A DNA stretch of 19,477 nucleotides from an uncultured Bacteriovoracaceae bacterium (GTDB lineage: Bacteria; Bdellovibrionota; Bacteriovoracia; Bacteriovoracales; Bacteriovoracaceae), in contig CAKZUQ010000036.1 of assembly GCA_937923325.1 (NCBI GenBank), positions 1 to 19,477 of the forward strand. Reading direction: 5' to 3'. The position numbers were made by a program, and so were the translations under genes. Of this stretch, positions 6,596 through 13,785 are shown piece by piece (the stretch's first letter is position 1; every line of letters begins with the position of its first letter). The notes under the pieces are model-generated. The model saw only the letters and a list, made by a program, of their open reading frames with translations, made no database searches and had not been told where the DNA came from.

Positions 6596-7276
6596 TTAAA
6601 ATTTGGGGAGATTGAAGTCTCCATTAAAATTGTTAAGCCCTCTTGATAGAGCGTTTGTAACAGATTTATAATGTGATGATTCATCCTTACTGGACTTATT
6701 TGTAATTGCCAGTTGTTCACTTTGAAGCTTTAAAATCTGTCCATTAACTTTTAGTAGCTGATTTAGAGTATGAAGAATTTTGGCATTTACTTGAGCTGTC
6801 ATTCTTTGTGCTCCTTTGGGGGATGCATTTCTAGCTTGATAAAATATTTTCTTTGCATTCTTTTCTTCTCTTGTTGCATAGTCTTGTAATACAGCAACTA
6901 CTTTAAGCGCCTCTGCTACAGTTTGATCATGAAGCATTTGTCTGGCAGCATCTTGAGTTTTAGGTATTACGCCATATAGATCTTGTAGAAGCTTATAGGC
7001 CTTTTTAAACTCTTTAAGCTCACCAAGAATACTTTCATCTTTAATAGGAAGAGATTCAATAAGCCCAATTGAGTTTTCAATTCCAGCATTAATCGCTTTT
7101 ATGAATCTTTCTCTATCCCTAGCATTTCTGATCATTTCTCTTAGCTGTTGGTAGCGTTTAACATTTTCCGTAATAATTCGGATGAGGTATGGAATTTGAG
7201 CATAGCCACCACCCCAAGCAAAAGCGCTTTGTGAAATAAAGGAGCTAAGTAAAAGTATAACCATAAATTTACGCAT
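6596..7276 (-). CDS. VirB5/TrbJ-like periplasmic T4SS protein
   Basis: A 226-aa protein with a Sec signal (MRKFMVILLLSSFISQSAFA, cleavage before WGGG) and an almost wholly helical mature chain. The C-terminal helix containing QVNAKILHTLNQLLKVNGQI resembles the conserved long helix of TrbJ/VirB5 proteins, which sit at the pilus tip or help assemble the pilus. The N-terminal YAQIPYLIRII segment also fits the family. It overlaps the methyltransferase stop by 8 nt (ATGCGTAA) and has GAGGA about 8 nt upstream. The TAA is followed at once by a Shine-Dalgarno and the ATG at 6585, so virB6 should be translated right behind it. Assignment by topology and synteny, moderately sure. Confidence 0.7.
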   Translation of the reverse strand: MRKFMVILLLSSFISQSAFAWGGGYAQIPYLIRIITENVKRYQQLREMIRNARDRERFIKAINAGIENSIGLIESLPIKDESILGELKEFKKAYKLLQDLYGVIPKTQDAARQMLHDQTVAEALKVVAVLQDYATREEKNAKKIFYQARNASPKGAQRMTAQVNAKILHTLNQLLKVNGQILKLQSEQLAITNKSSKDESSHYKSVTNALSRGLNNFNGDFNLPKF

Positions 7277-8417
7277 AGCTCACATCCTCATTAAGCTCAA
7301 GCAATCTTTTATGAGCAATTTGATAATAGCGATATTCTTTTTCTATCCCTATAGATTCAACACCCTCAAGATTTGCAGCAATTAATGTTGTTCCACTTCC
7401 ACAAAATGGATCTAAGATTTTACCTCCTTTAGGTACTGTTAAGTGTATTAATCTTCTCATTAGATCTATTGGCTTTACTGTAGGGTGATTATTGTATTCA
7501 CCTTTTTCTTTTACTACTGATTTTGAACAATACTCATAGTTATCAGCAGTGATGTTTTCAAAGTAATTCTTTTCAGTTAGATCGATCTTGCTATCCATTA
7601 AAACATTACATGGATAATTTTCTCCTTTTGTATTTAAGGCCCCAGTATTGTGAGTCATAAAGTTTTTTACAAATTTGCCCCTAAATGGCTTTTGTCCAAC
7701 ATAAATAGGAGTTAAGGCCGGTTTTATAGAAGCTGCTCCATAACGATATTCATCCCATAATTTGCCTTCATCAGTTTTAGGAATATAGCGGTTAAAGTTA
7801 TCTTTAAGGTACTTGTAGCTTGCCCCATCTTCTCTAATAAGCCCTAGATGAGACTTATTTCTTTTAAAGTAAATAATCTCATCATATCGATTATCTAGAT
7901 CTAATAGCTCCTTAAGTTTTTCCCATACCTTGGGAGAAGGATATTGAGGATTTGCTTTTCCAAAGTAATGAGAAAACATTCCTCTGATACCTAAGACTTG
8001 CTCAATCTTATTTCCAGATAAGTTTTTTTCACTCATTTTACTTCTAAGATAATCTTTAAATTCCTCTGTGGGATTTCCTCTAAGTAATTCTTTATCTATT
8101 TCTTTTGATAAATTCATTCCTTTTGGAAAGCCATTGGGGTATATCCAACAAAATAGTGGATAAGTATTAAAACCACATTTTTCCAGATCACAAGCAAGAT
8201 GGTGATAGTTTCTTGGATCAGCAAATGCCATAATCATTCCACCGGGTTTTAATACCCGATAACATTCTTGCCAGATCTCTAGTTCTGGAAGGGACTTATC
8301 CCATTTTTCCTTTCTTATGTTAATCCCATAAGGAGGGTCAGTAATAACAGCATGAAAGCTATTATCAGCAAATTGTTTTAAGATCTCTTTTGAGTCTCCA
8401 TTTATAAGTTTGTGCAT
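7269..8417 (-). CDS. DNA N6-adenine/N4-cytosine methyltransferase
   Basis: A 382-aa SAM-dependent DNA amino-methyltransferase with circularly permuted (beta-type) motif order. The catalytic DPPY is at 27-30, followed by WQECYRVLKPGGMI. The SAM-binding motif is LDPFCGSGTT at about 335-344 after HPTVKPIDLMRRLI. The target sequence cannot be read from motifs, and adenine is the commoner target of DPPY enzymes. Between the two halves, about residues 115-175, lies an inserted helical region (NKIEQVLGIRGMFSHYF, then SPKVWEKLKELL) with a helix-turn-helix look, seen in some phage methyltransferases. No restriction endonuclease is nearby, so it is an orphan enzyme, perhaps protecting the element in recipients or regulating it. 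It lies inside the T4SS operon, 2 nt after virB4, with AAAGGA before its ATG. Confidence 0.9.
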   Translation of the reverse strand: MHKLINGDSKEILKQFADNSFHAVITDPPYGINIRKEKWDKSLPELEIWQECYRVLKPGGMIMAFADPRNYHHLACDLEKCGFNTYPLFCWIYPNGFPKGMNLSKEIDKELLRGNPTEEFKDYLRSKMSEKNLSGNKIEQVLGIRGMFSHYFGKANPQYPSPKVWEKLKELLDLDNRYDEIIYFKRNKSHLGLIREDGASYKYLKDNFNRYIPKTDEGKLWDEYRYGAASIKPALTPIYVGQKPFRGKFVKNFMTHNTGALNTKGENYPCNVLMDSKIDLTEKNYFENITADNYEYCSKSVVKEKGEYNNHPTVKPIDLMRRLIHLTVPKGGKILDPFCGSGTTLIAANLEGVESIGIEKEYRYYQIAHKRLLELNEDVSYA

Positions 8418-8419
8418 TT

Positions 8420-10819
8420 CTATTCCTTTGATAGCTCAATAAGAGCATCTATGAGTTTGAGTTTTGGTTTTTCTTTTAATTTTTGTTCAATTCTTGCTTT
8501 ATCATTTCCATCAGATGTACAAATCCAATATGTAAGTGGATCTGGTATCATGCGGAGAACTACTTCTTTTTCATCTTGCATGTAATAAAGCTCTGAGTAT
8601 TCACCTTTTTTAATTTCAAGGCCTTTAATCGCCCTAACTTGAGCGTCATTAAAGTCAAAGGTCTTTTGAAAGTCTTCCCAATCAATTTTTCTTTGTCTTA
8701 AGATAAAAAGGCTTGTGGTATTTGGTAAAATACTACTGGCAATTTGAGAATCAGATAAAAAGTCCTTATAGTTTTGACTTATGGCCCAAATTCCCGAATT
8801 AAATTTTCTAAAAGTTCTGTAGGCCTCAATAGTAAAATCAAGCCCTGATTTTGTTTGAAAAAGTTTCCATGCTTCATCAATGATAAGTAAAGTTGGTCTT
8901 GAAATATCTTTTGATGCCTCAGTCTTTATAAAGTCAGTAAAGAGTAATAAAAGAACATTTTGAAGATCAGCGTAATCATCAAGTCCTTTTGTTTCGATAG
9001 TTACTAGATCTTTATTTAGCTTAATGTTTGTTTCTCTATCAATAATACGTCCATAGGGAGTATTATTCGTCCATGAATAAAGAATCTGAGCATAGTTATT
9101 CATTGATTTAATATTATGTTGCTCTAGTATATCTTTTAGATCGCTTAACTTTGGTGTTTTTGGAAACTTATTTTCATATACTCTAAATATTGCCTCCTCA
9201 AGCAGTGACTTATCTCTTTTAGGTAAAGACTTTTGATCTGAATCGATTAGGATAGACTCCAAAACAGCAAGAATAAGCTTTACCTTTGCCGGAGGTGGCA
9301 CTCTTTGTCCCACAGCGAGATCAAACATATTTAATGAGATCTTGCTATCGATATGCAAATCAATAAACTCACCATCTAGTACATCAAGAAGTCTTTTTGA
9401 TGAAGCTCCATTATCAATCCATATGATCTTTGGAGTTGGATGACTTCCATAAAACATCATCATCAAATTTGCGATAGAAAAGGATTTTCCAGCACCACTT
9501 CCACCAAATATTAGTCCATTCCAATTAGGCATGGACTTGCAAAAAGGATCAAGAGAGTAAAGTCCCATTGATCTATTTGGAACAAGACATACAGCTCTTT
9601 GACTTCCTTTTTCATTTGCAAATATAGGCAAAAGGCAAGCAGCATTTGAAGACTTGATCTTTTTACTTCTAAAAAGAGAGCACATACCTGGAGTTGACTT
9701 CAAAAATCCTTCTAATGAAGCATATGTCTCTATTACTCCCTCAGAACTATTAAGTTTTCTATATGCCTTTAGTACTTCATCGCTTTTTTCTTCAAGTTCA
9801 CCTAAAGAGCTAGCCCAAATGATAATATTAGTATCAAATGAGAGAACTTTTTCAGAGCCTTCGATTAACTCCCTTAAAAGGTCTTCAATGTGGTTAAGTT
9901 GAGATTCAGACTCAAGATCAGCTAAATTCTTTTGACTATTGGCCATAGAAGAAGCAAGTCTTCTTGAAAGTTGTAGTTTCTCAAGTTCTTTAGGTTGATC
10001 TAAAACTTGAACGCTTTGACTCATCCAAAAATGAAACGGCAAATTTGTAAGTGCGTGAATCATTCCAGCATGAGTTAATCCTTCAGGTAGATTAGCAAGA
10101 GAAATTACCTTGAAGTAGAGGTTTTCAATCTTTATATAATCTCTACAAAAATCAATGTCAGTTAGATTTATTGATTCAATAAAACTTTTTGGAAATAACT
10201 CTTCATTTTTGATCTTAGGTGTTTTGAATTTTTTAGATCGATCAAAATTAAAGTGCTTATATAGAAGCTCTGTCCATTCATCCTTCAAAACCCTTTTAGG
10301 TGAAACCCCTAAAGCTTCTAATACCGAATATGCCTGAGATAGAACCCTATTAAATTCTTCACATCTAGATTCAAATATCTCTTTTGAAATACTCTCAAAC
10401 TTCTTTTTAGATTTAAAGACACCTTCCTTCTTTATGCCTACTGGTGTGTAGCGGATAAAAAGATAAATTGATGGAGTAAAAAAATCTAAATTCTCTTCTC
10501 TTTTTTTCAAGTACTCAATTCTTGACTTTAATAAAGGAGCATAGAACTCATTATTATTTTTCTGAGTATCTTTATGTGCAGAAAGTTGCTCTTTTATTTG
10601 TGAGTTTAAAGAGTAGAAAAACTGAACTCTAGTCCCATCTGGTAGAGATATAAGTAAGTTTTCAAGATTTTGAGTTAAGGCGTTTATATCACTATTTGAT
10701 TTACAGGCGATATCACGACCTTCAAGTTTAAAACCACCTCCCATATCTCCATTTTTATAAATCATAGTTGCATCATCTTCTAGATGCCAAAAATCTAGTT
10801 TATTTGTTAATTGGATCAT
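8420..10819 (-). CDS. virB4: VirB4/TraC-type T4SS ATPase
   Basis: A 799-aa protein of normal VirB4 length. The N-terminal half (about 1-400) is the family domain without nucleotide motifs. The C-terminal half is a RecA-like motor with Walker A GGSGAGKS at 439-446, Walker B RPTLLIIDEAW with Asp/Glu at 648-649, and the downstream AISQNYKDF motif. VirB4 powers pilus biogenesis and substrate translocation at the cytoplasmic face of the inner membrane, and is the most confidently identified transfer gene here. The start has AAAGGA 7 nt upstream and overlaps virB3 by 20 nt, indicating translational coupling. No VirB11 ATPase is seen, so this and the FtsK-like protein are the only transfer motors in view. 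Confidence 0.95.
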   Translation of the reverse strand: MIQLTNKLDFWHLEDDATMIYKNGDMGGGFKLEGRDIACKSNSDINALTQNLENLLISLPDGTRVQFFYSLNSQIKEQLSAHKDTQKNNNEFYAPLLKSRIEYLKKREENLDFFTPSIYLFIRYTPVGIKKEGVFKSKKKFESISKEIFESRCEEFNRVLSQAYSVLEALGVSPKRVLKDEWTELLYKHFNFDRSKKFKTPKIKNEELFPKSFIESINLTDIDFCRDYIKIENLYFKVISLANLPEGLTHAGMIHALTNLPFHFWMSQSVQVLDQPKELEKLQLSRRLASSMANSQKNLADLESESQLNHIEDLLRELIEGSEKVLSFDTNIIIWASSLGELEEKSDEVLKAYRKLNSSEGVIETYASLEGFLKSTPGMCSLFRSKKIKSSNAACLLPIFANEKGSQRAVCLVPNRSMGLYSLDPFCKSMPNWNGLIFGGSGAGKSFSIANLMMMFYGSHPTPKIIWIDNGASSKRLLDVLDGEFIDLHIDSKISLNMFDLAVGQRVPPPAKVKLILAVLESILIDSDQKSLPKRDKSLLEEAIFRVYENKFPKTPKLSDLKDILEQHNIKSMNNYAQILYSWTNNTPYGRIIDRETNIKLNKDLVTIETKGLDDYADLQNVLLLLFTDFIKTEASKDISRPTLLIIDEAWKLFQTKSGLDFTIEAYRTFRKFNSGIWAISQNYKDFLSDSQIASSILPNTTSLFILRQRKIDWEDFQKTFDFNDAQVRAIKGLEIKKGEYSELYYMQDEKEVVLRMIPDPLTYWICTSDGNDKARIEQKLKEKPKLKLIDALIELSKE

Positions 10820-11132
10820 ATATTTTCCTTTGTAAGTTTAGTTCACAGTTTTGAGAGTTTGCTTCTATTAGACCCTCTTCTAAGTAGTACTTTAAAAAGT
10901 GAACAAGAAAATTGTCTGGTTTATTTCTTTTTCCAAAATATAAAAGTGCTCCTAAAAATGTAGGTAATAGAAAAACAAAATATAATGCCAGCGGTGTTTG
11001 TCCGAAGATTAGATTCATTACAGATGCAATTAAAAGTATTACGATCAAATCGAGGGCCTCAAGGCCCACGATTTTGATCTTTGAATCTAAGTTTCTATAA
11101 ACAACTGATGTAAATAGTGACTCATCTTTCAT
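10800..11132 (-). CDS. virB3: VirB3/TraL-type T4SS membrane protein
   Basis: A 110-aa protein with two adjacent membrane segments (about 26-43 and 48-66) after a short N-terminus, the hairpin topology of VirB3, and a soluble tail that includes FLKYYLEEG. VirB3 anchors VirB4 to the inner membrane, and the gene precedes virB4 with a 20-nt overlap, as is usual. An ATG further upstream (11198) would overlap most of the end of the pilin gene. The ATG at 11132 follows the pilin TAA by 2 nt and has GCGGGG within 6 nt, so it is chosen. Confidence 0.85.
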   Translation of the reverse strand: MKDESLFTSVVYRNLDSKIKIVGLEALDLIVILLIASVMNLIFGQTPLALYFVFLLPTFLGALLYFGKRNKPDNFLVHFLKYYLEEGLIEANSQNCELNLQRKIYDPINK

Positions 11133-11134
11133 TT

Positions 11135-11434
11135 TTACCCCGCAACAGATTGAATCCAAGAAATAATCTGTGGAGCTAAAAAGCCAAGGATAGAGCAACT
11201 AATAACAAAGATGATTCTTCCTTTTGCCGCACCATCTCCTGTAACCGCCATAAAGACTGCATAGACAAGTCCGAGTACACTCAGAAGTGGTAGCACAACT
11301 GTGATAAGTTGATTTGTAAGGTTTCTAACCTTACTTTCAAATGCTACCTGAGCAAGTGCGCTTTCAGGTACAATTAGCCCAATTGTTAATAATAAAAATA
11401 AGATTCCATAAAAATAAGTGTTTTGTTTTTTCAT
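11135..11434 (-). CDS. virB2: VirB2/TrbC-type conjugative pilin
   Basis: A 99-aa precursor. A long signal ends at PESALA-Q (residues 28/29), leaving a mature pilin of about 71 residues with two membrane helices (about 43-65 and 72-95) separated by a short polar loop, GDGAAKGR. This is the standard VirB2/TrbC layout; the loop Gly/Ala/Lys content also fits. The start overlaps the upstream stop (ATGA) and has GGGGAG 6 nt away, a strong ribosome-binding site suiting a protein needed in many copies. Confidence 0.9.
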   Translation of the reverse strand: MKKQNTYFYGILFLLLTIGLIVPESALAQVAFESKVRNLTNQLITVVLPLLSVLGLVYAVFMAVTGDGAAKGRIIFVISCSILGFLAPQIISWIQSVAG

Positions 11435-11775
11435 ACAATTCTCCCCAGAATTAATGTGTTTTCAAAAGGTGCAAGTTTCATAAAGATTAATTTTTTTGTA
11501 TCTTTTGAACTTACGCCTTCTCCAATTGATAAGTACTTTAGTTGTCTATCTTTTCCTCGTTTTTGAATCTGCACTTTGTAGTGAATTTGATCATCCTCTG
11601 AGCCAGTAGGAGTTAGTCGAATTTTCATACGAGAAAAGATATCGAGTTTAATGTTGTAGATCCCTGTTTCTGTATTCCAGAAGGCCATACCAGCTGGAAA
11701 CTGAACTTTTGATGATTCGTTGTACCAACTTAGAGGGACATGCTTTACATTTTTCATTTTTTTCTTTTTTGCCAT
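11431..11775 (-). CDS. Small basic protein with DUF736-like core
   Basis: A 114-aa basic protein with a Lys-rich N-terminus (MAKKKKMKNVKH) and a compact beta-rich core. GMAFWNTETGIYNIKLDIF followed by MKIRLTP recalls the W-x-x-x-G-x-x-x-x-L-D pattern of small plasmid proteins such as DUF736. The resemblance is slight and I would not transfer a function; binding of nucleic acid is possible given the charge. It lies directly before the pilin gene (ATGA overlap) and has AAAGGA 7 nt upstream, so it belongs to the transfer operon. Confidence 0.6.
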   Translation of the reverse strand: MAKKKKMKNVKHVPLSWYNESSKVQFPAGMAFWNTETGIYNIKLDIFSRMKIRLTPTGSEDDQIHYKVQIQKRGKDRQLKYLSIGEGVSSKDTKKLIFMKLAPFENTLILGRIV

Positions 11776-11789
11776 TGTTTATTCCTTTG

Positions 11790-12176
11790 TTAAATTGCTG
11801 CTAATAGTTCTCTTTCTCCTTTATGAGAAAAAGGCTTTTTACTTTTAAGAAGTCTTCTAAAATAATTCTTTCTTAAGCTTCTAAGAGCTTCTTCATGTAG
11901 TCTTTTGACTTCTTTGATATCCATATTTAAAACATCTGAGATTTCTGACTCTGATTTATTTTTCCAATAAAACAGATGCAGTATTGTGTGTTGTGCATAT
12001 GGAAGCTTATTGACTTCACTTTTTAAAAAGTTGGATTCTTTAAGTCCTAGAGTTCTTACTGGTTTATCAAAGTATCCATTCGCTACACCTTTCAGATAGT
12101 CTGCATAAATATTCTTATCAGATTGCTTTTGAAGCTTTTCATTATTCCAGTATTCGATATTTGCTTTCTTTCTCAC
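11790..12176 (-). CDS. Stand-alone sigma-region-4-like regulator
   Basis: A 128-aa protein whose central part (about residues 55-105) reads as a sigma70 region-4 helix-turn-helix: LPYAQHTILHLFYWKNKSES, then EISDVLNMDIKEVKRLHEEA and LRSLRKNYF. The phrase L-P-x-x-x-x-x-I-x-x-L-x-Y followed by S-E-x-E-I-S-x-x-L is typical. Region 2 is absent, so it is not a complete sigma factor. It may be a DNA-binding regulator or half of a split sigma. An ATG at 12182 lies directly against AAGGAG with no spacer; the GTG at 12176 has the same AAGGAG at an ideal 6 nt and is preferred. Lying early in the transfer operon, it may tune that operon's expression (inference). Confidence 0.65.
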   Translation of the reverse strand: MRKKANIEYWNNEKLQKQSDKNIYADYLKGVANGYFDKPVRTLGLKESNFLKSEVNKLPYAQHTILHLFYWKNKSESEISDVLNMDIKEVKRLHEEALRSLRKNYFRRLLKSKKPFSHKGERELLAAI

Positions 12177-12186
12177 TCTCATCTCC

Positions 12187-12303
12187 TTAGTATTTACCTA
12201 TAAAGAAGTGTCCATACTTCAAGTAGGCCTCCTCTCTTGGTGTTAGTTGCTTAACTTCACTGCTCACTAAGAGCTTTGTAATTTTTTGTAAAATTGTTTT
12301 CAT
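12187..12303 (-). CDS. 38-aa microprotein in the transfer operon
   Basis: Starts MKTILQKITKLLVSSEV and ends LKYGHFFIGKY. AAGGA lies 5 nt before its ATG, which overlaps the zinc-ribbon gene's TGA as ATGA, the arrangement used throughout this operon. The TPREEAYLKYG segment looks like a helix followed by an aromatic tail. I recognise no family. The start signals and gene packing make a translated product likely. Confidence 0.6.
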   Translation of the reverse strand: MKTILQKITKLLVSSEVKQLTPREEAYLKYGHFFIGKY

Positions 12304-12557
12304 AGTGTTCCTTCAAATTTCATTTGTTCATAAGTTAATAAGTCAATTTTTGAGAACAAAAGGTCTGCATATACTTTGATGCTGTTCCATGAGCAGTCTG
12401 TGCAAAATACTTGTTCATCGATTGGAAAAATTTCTTTTGATCCGCAAGATGGACAAGAAGTAAAAACTTTTACTGGATCTTTTAGCTTTGGAACCTGAAT
12501 CTTTTTTTGCTCTAACTTCGTTCTTCTTTGTATTTTGTTCTTTTTTGTCTTTTTCAT
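12300..12557 (-). CDS. Zinc-ribbon protein, first gene of the transfer operon
   Basis: An 85-aa protein. A Lys-rich N-terminus (about 1-30) precedes a four-cysteine zinc ribbon: CPSCGS at 35-40 and CTDCSW at 52-57, with aromatic and polar residues between, as in RNA-polymerase-associated or transcription-factor ribbons. A helical tail follows. No enzyme motif is visible. It probably binds DNA or protein and is the first gene of the leftward operon. GGAGGGG 6 nt before the ATG is the strongest Shine-Dalgarno in the block. Its stop overlaps the 38-aa gene. The 380-nt region upstream holds the operator-like palindromes and no other gene that I can support. Confidence 0.65.
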   Translation of the reverse strand: MKKTKKNKIQRRTKLEQKKIQVPKLKDPVKVFTSCPSCGSKEIFPIDEQVFCTDCSWNSIKVYADLLFSKIDLLTYEQMKFEGTL

Positions 12558-12681
12558 ATTTTCCCCTCCAAGTGGTTTTCTTGTTTGTTACGAAGTACTT
12601 GTGCAAGGGCATGCCAAAGTCACTTTTGAGCTTAAGTGTATGAATTTATTGAAAAACACTAAAAAGAGGTTGAATTAAAAT

Positions 12682-12868
12682 AGATGTAATTACGTCTGAC
12701 TTTAGATAAAAGCTTAGTAATTACAGACTGTTAAGTGATGACGTAAAAAAGTCGTGTTGTCTTAATTACGTCGCTTGTTTTTCAAAATGAAGAAGTGACG
12801 TAAAAACATCTTTGCATTAATTCAAAAATTACAAGTAGTTAAATGATACTGCTGATCTAAACACGTCA
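12682..12868. promoter_or_regulatory. Left operator array, five TGACGT-N4-ACGTCA-like palindromes
   Basis: Five 16-bp sites occur between the divergent transfer operon and the DUF4258 gene: 12682-12697 (AGATGT AATT ACGTCT), 12739-12754 (TGACGT AAAA AAGTCG), 12758-12773 (TGTCTT AATT ACGTCG), 12796-12811 (TGACGT AAAA ACATCT) and 12853-12868 (TGATCT AAAC ACGTCA). Each keeps at least one good half-site, and the spacer is always A/T-rich and 4 nt. The last lies 24 nt before a sigma70 -35 element. The remainder of 12558-12937 shows no gene. Confidence 0.65.
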
Positions 12869-12891
12869 TTTTTAAATTATTAAAATATGTC

Positions 12892-12920
12892 TTGTCTGAG
12901 GCGATAATGTCTTGTATTAT
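12892..12920 (+). promoter_or_regulatory. Sigma70-type promoter for the DUF4258 pair
   Basis: TTGTCT and TATTAT are separated by 17 bp. The predicted transcription start is about 12927, leaving roughly 11 nt before the ATG at 12938, with GAGG at 12927-12930 as ribosome-binding site. A direct repeat ATGTCTTGT (12887-12895 and 12907-12915) spaced 20 bp overlaps the -35 and abuts the -10, suggesting control by a protein bound on one DNA face. Confidence 0.45.
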
Positions 12921-12937
12921 ATGTATGAGGTTTGATA

Positions 12938-13210
12938 ATGCTCAAAGAAATTAAATTTAAAAGAAAAAAGTATAAGCTTATACTTACAAAACATGCTCTT
13001 GAAAGAATGGAAGAAAGAGATATCTCAAGAAGTATTGTTGAAGAAGTAATTGAGTCTGGAGATTCTCTTCAAAAGAAGACTAAAGGTAAATGGTGGGTTT
13101 ATAAAAAGATTAAGGGAAGAGTTGATAACGATATATGTTTATCAATTTCAATTGAAGATCCCAATTTAATTGTAATAACAACTCTTATTAACTGGAGACC
13201 TAAAAAATGA
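12938..13210 (+). CDS. DUF4258 toxin-like protein
   Basis: A 90-aa protein matching DUF4258: LTKHALERMEERDIS near the N-terminus, then IVEEVIESGD, a WWVYKKI strand and a final VITTLINWRP. Conserved H and R/E residues in T-x-H-A-x-x-R-M-x-x-R recall the RelE/BrnT-like fold, and such proteins often occur as the toxin side of two-gene modules. Toxicity is inference. A TTG at 12932 is in frame, but the ATG at 12938 has GAGG 7 nt upstream and is preferred. The stop overlaps the next start as ATGA, so the two proteins are made together. Confidence 0.7.
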   Translation: MLKEIKFKRKKYKLILTKHALERMEERDISRSIVEEVIESGDSLQKKTKGKWWVYKKIKGRVDNDICLSISIEDPNLIVITTLINWRPKK

Positions 13211-13518
13211 AACTTTCATATGATAAAGATGCAGATGCTTTAACAATTATTCTAAAAAAGGATAAGATTGTTAAGGATAAGGAAATCTCTGAAAACTTAT
13301 TTGCTGGTTTTTCTAAATCAGGAGAACTTGCACAAGTTCAAATCTTAGAAATATCTACTAGTGAAGATGCATGGCTTACTGTTGATCTTGTGGCCAAAAT
13401 TCTTGGTAAGTCTGAAAGGACAATATTAAGGTGGATAGAGAAAGGAACTCTTCCTGCAAAAAAAGTTGGAAAGGAATATAAAATTAGGCCTGAATATGTT
13501 GATGAATTGGCCTCTTAA
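13207..13518 (+). CDS. DUF2283-HTH antitoxin-like regulator
   Basis: A 103-aa fusion. Residues 1 to about 52 are a DUF2283 domain (MKLSYDKDADALTIILK, then the ISENLFAGFSKSGELAQVQI strand region ending ILEIS). Residues about 56-103 are a MerR/excisionase-type helix-turn-helix (WLTVDLVAKILGKSERTILR, then WIEKGTLPAKKVGKEYKI). DUF2283 proteins often pair with DUF4258 proteins, and the added HTH supplies the DNA-binding function expected of an autoregulating antitoxin. The array of 16-bp palindromes on both sides of the pair makes this protein a strong candidate for their reader; the downstream sigma54 activator is the alternative. Translationally coupled to the DUF4258 gene by ATGA. Confidence 0.72.
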   Translation: MKLSYDKDADALTIILKKDKIVKDKEISENLFAGFSKSGELAQVQILEISTSEDAWLTVDLVAKILGKSERTILRWIEKGTLPAKKVGKEYKIRPEYVDELAS

Positions 13519-13526
13519 TATAGAAG

Positions 13527-13698
13527 TGATGTAATCACGTCAGTCCAAGTATCTTGTAATTTTAAATAGTTAATCATTTTTGTGACGTTTTTACGTCAAA
13601 AATGAAAAGTCCTCATAAGTTTAATGATTTTAGTATCTTACTGAAAAAAACAGATTGTATGATCAAAAATTTAACCCTGTAATGACGTAAAAACGTCA
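13527..13698. promoter_or_regulatory. Right operator array, three TGACGT-N4-ACGTCA palindromes
   Basis: Sites lie at 13527-13542 (TGATGT AATC ACGTCA), 13583-13598 (TGACGT TTTT ACGTCA) and 13683-13698 (TGACGT AAAA ACGTCA). The last two have perfect arms and are exactly 100 bp apart. They sit 90-260 bp upstream of a sigma54 promoter, the usual distance for enhancer sites, and directly downstream of the HTH gene. The rest of 13519-13840 holds only the sigma54 promoter and AT-rich DNA; no gene or clear terminator is seen. Confidence 0.7.
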
Positions 13699-13785
13699 AT
13701 TTTATTCTTGTTTCTAAACCTATTTCTATGATACGCAAAGCAGCAAAGTAAATAATTACTTGTACTTATTTTATTTTTTTCGTGT

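Noticed and set aside
12602..12616. Second sigma54-like element on the minus strand, TGGCATGCCCTTGCA, ahead of the transfer operon
   Set aside because: The GG and GC are 9 nt apart instead of the required 10, and such spacing changes usually abolish sigma54 recognition. Worth rechecking if a base is missing, but not annotated.
12635..12663. Sigma70-like TTTAGT-N17-TACACT on the minus strand as transfer-operon promoter
   Set aside because: Only 3 of 6 and 4 of 6 consensus matches in AT-rich DNA, where such matches arise by chance.
12661..13700. The repeat-rich centre as a CRISPR array
   Set aside because: Repeats are only 16 bp, palindromic, unevenly spaced (19 to 100 bp between neighbouring starts within each group), and no cas gene is present; an operator array fits better.
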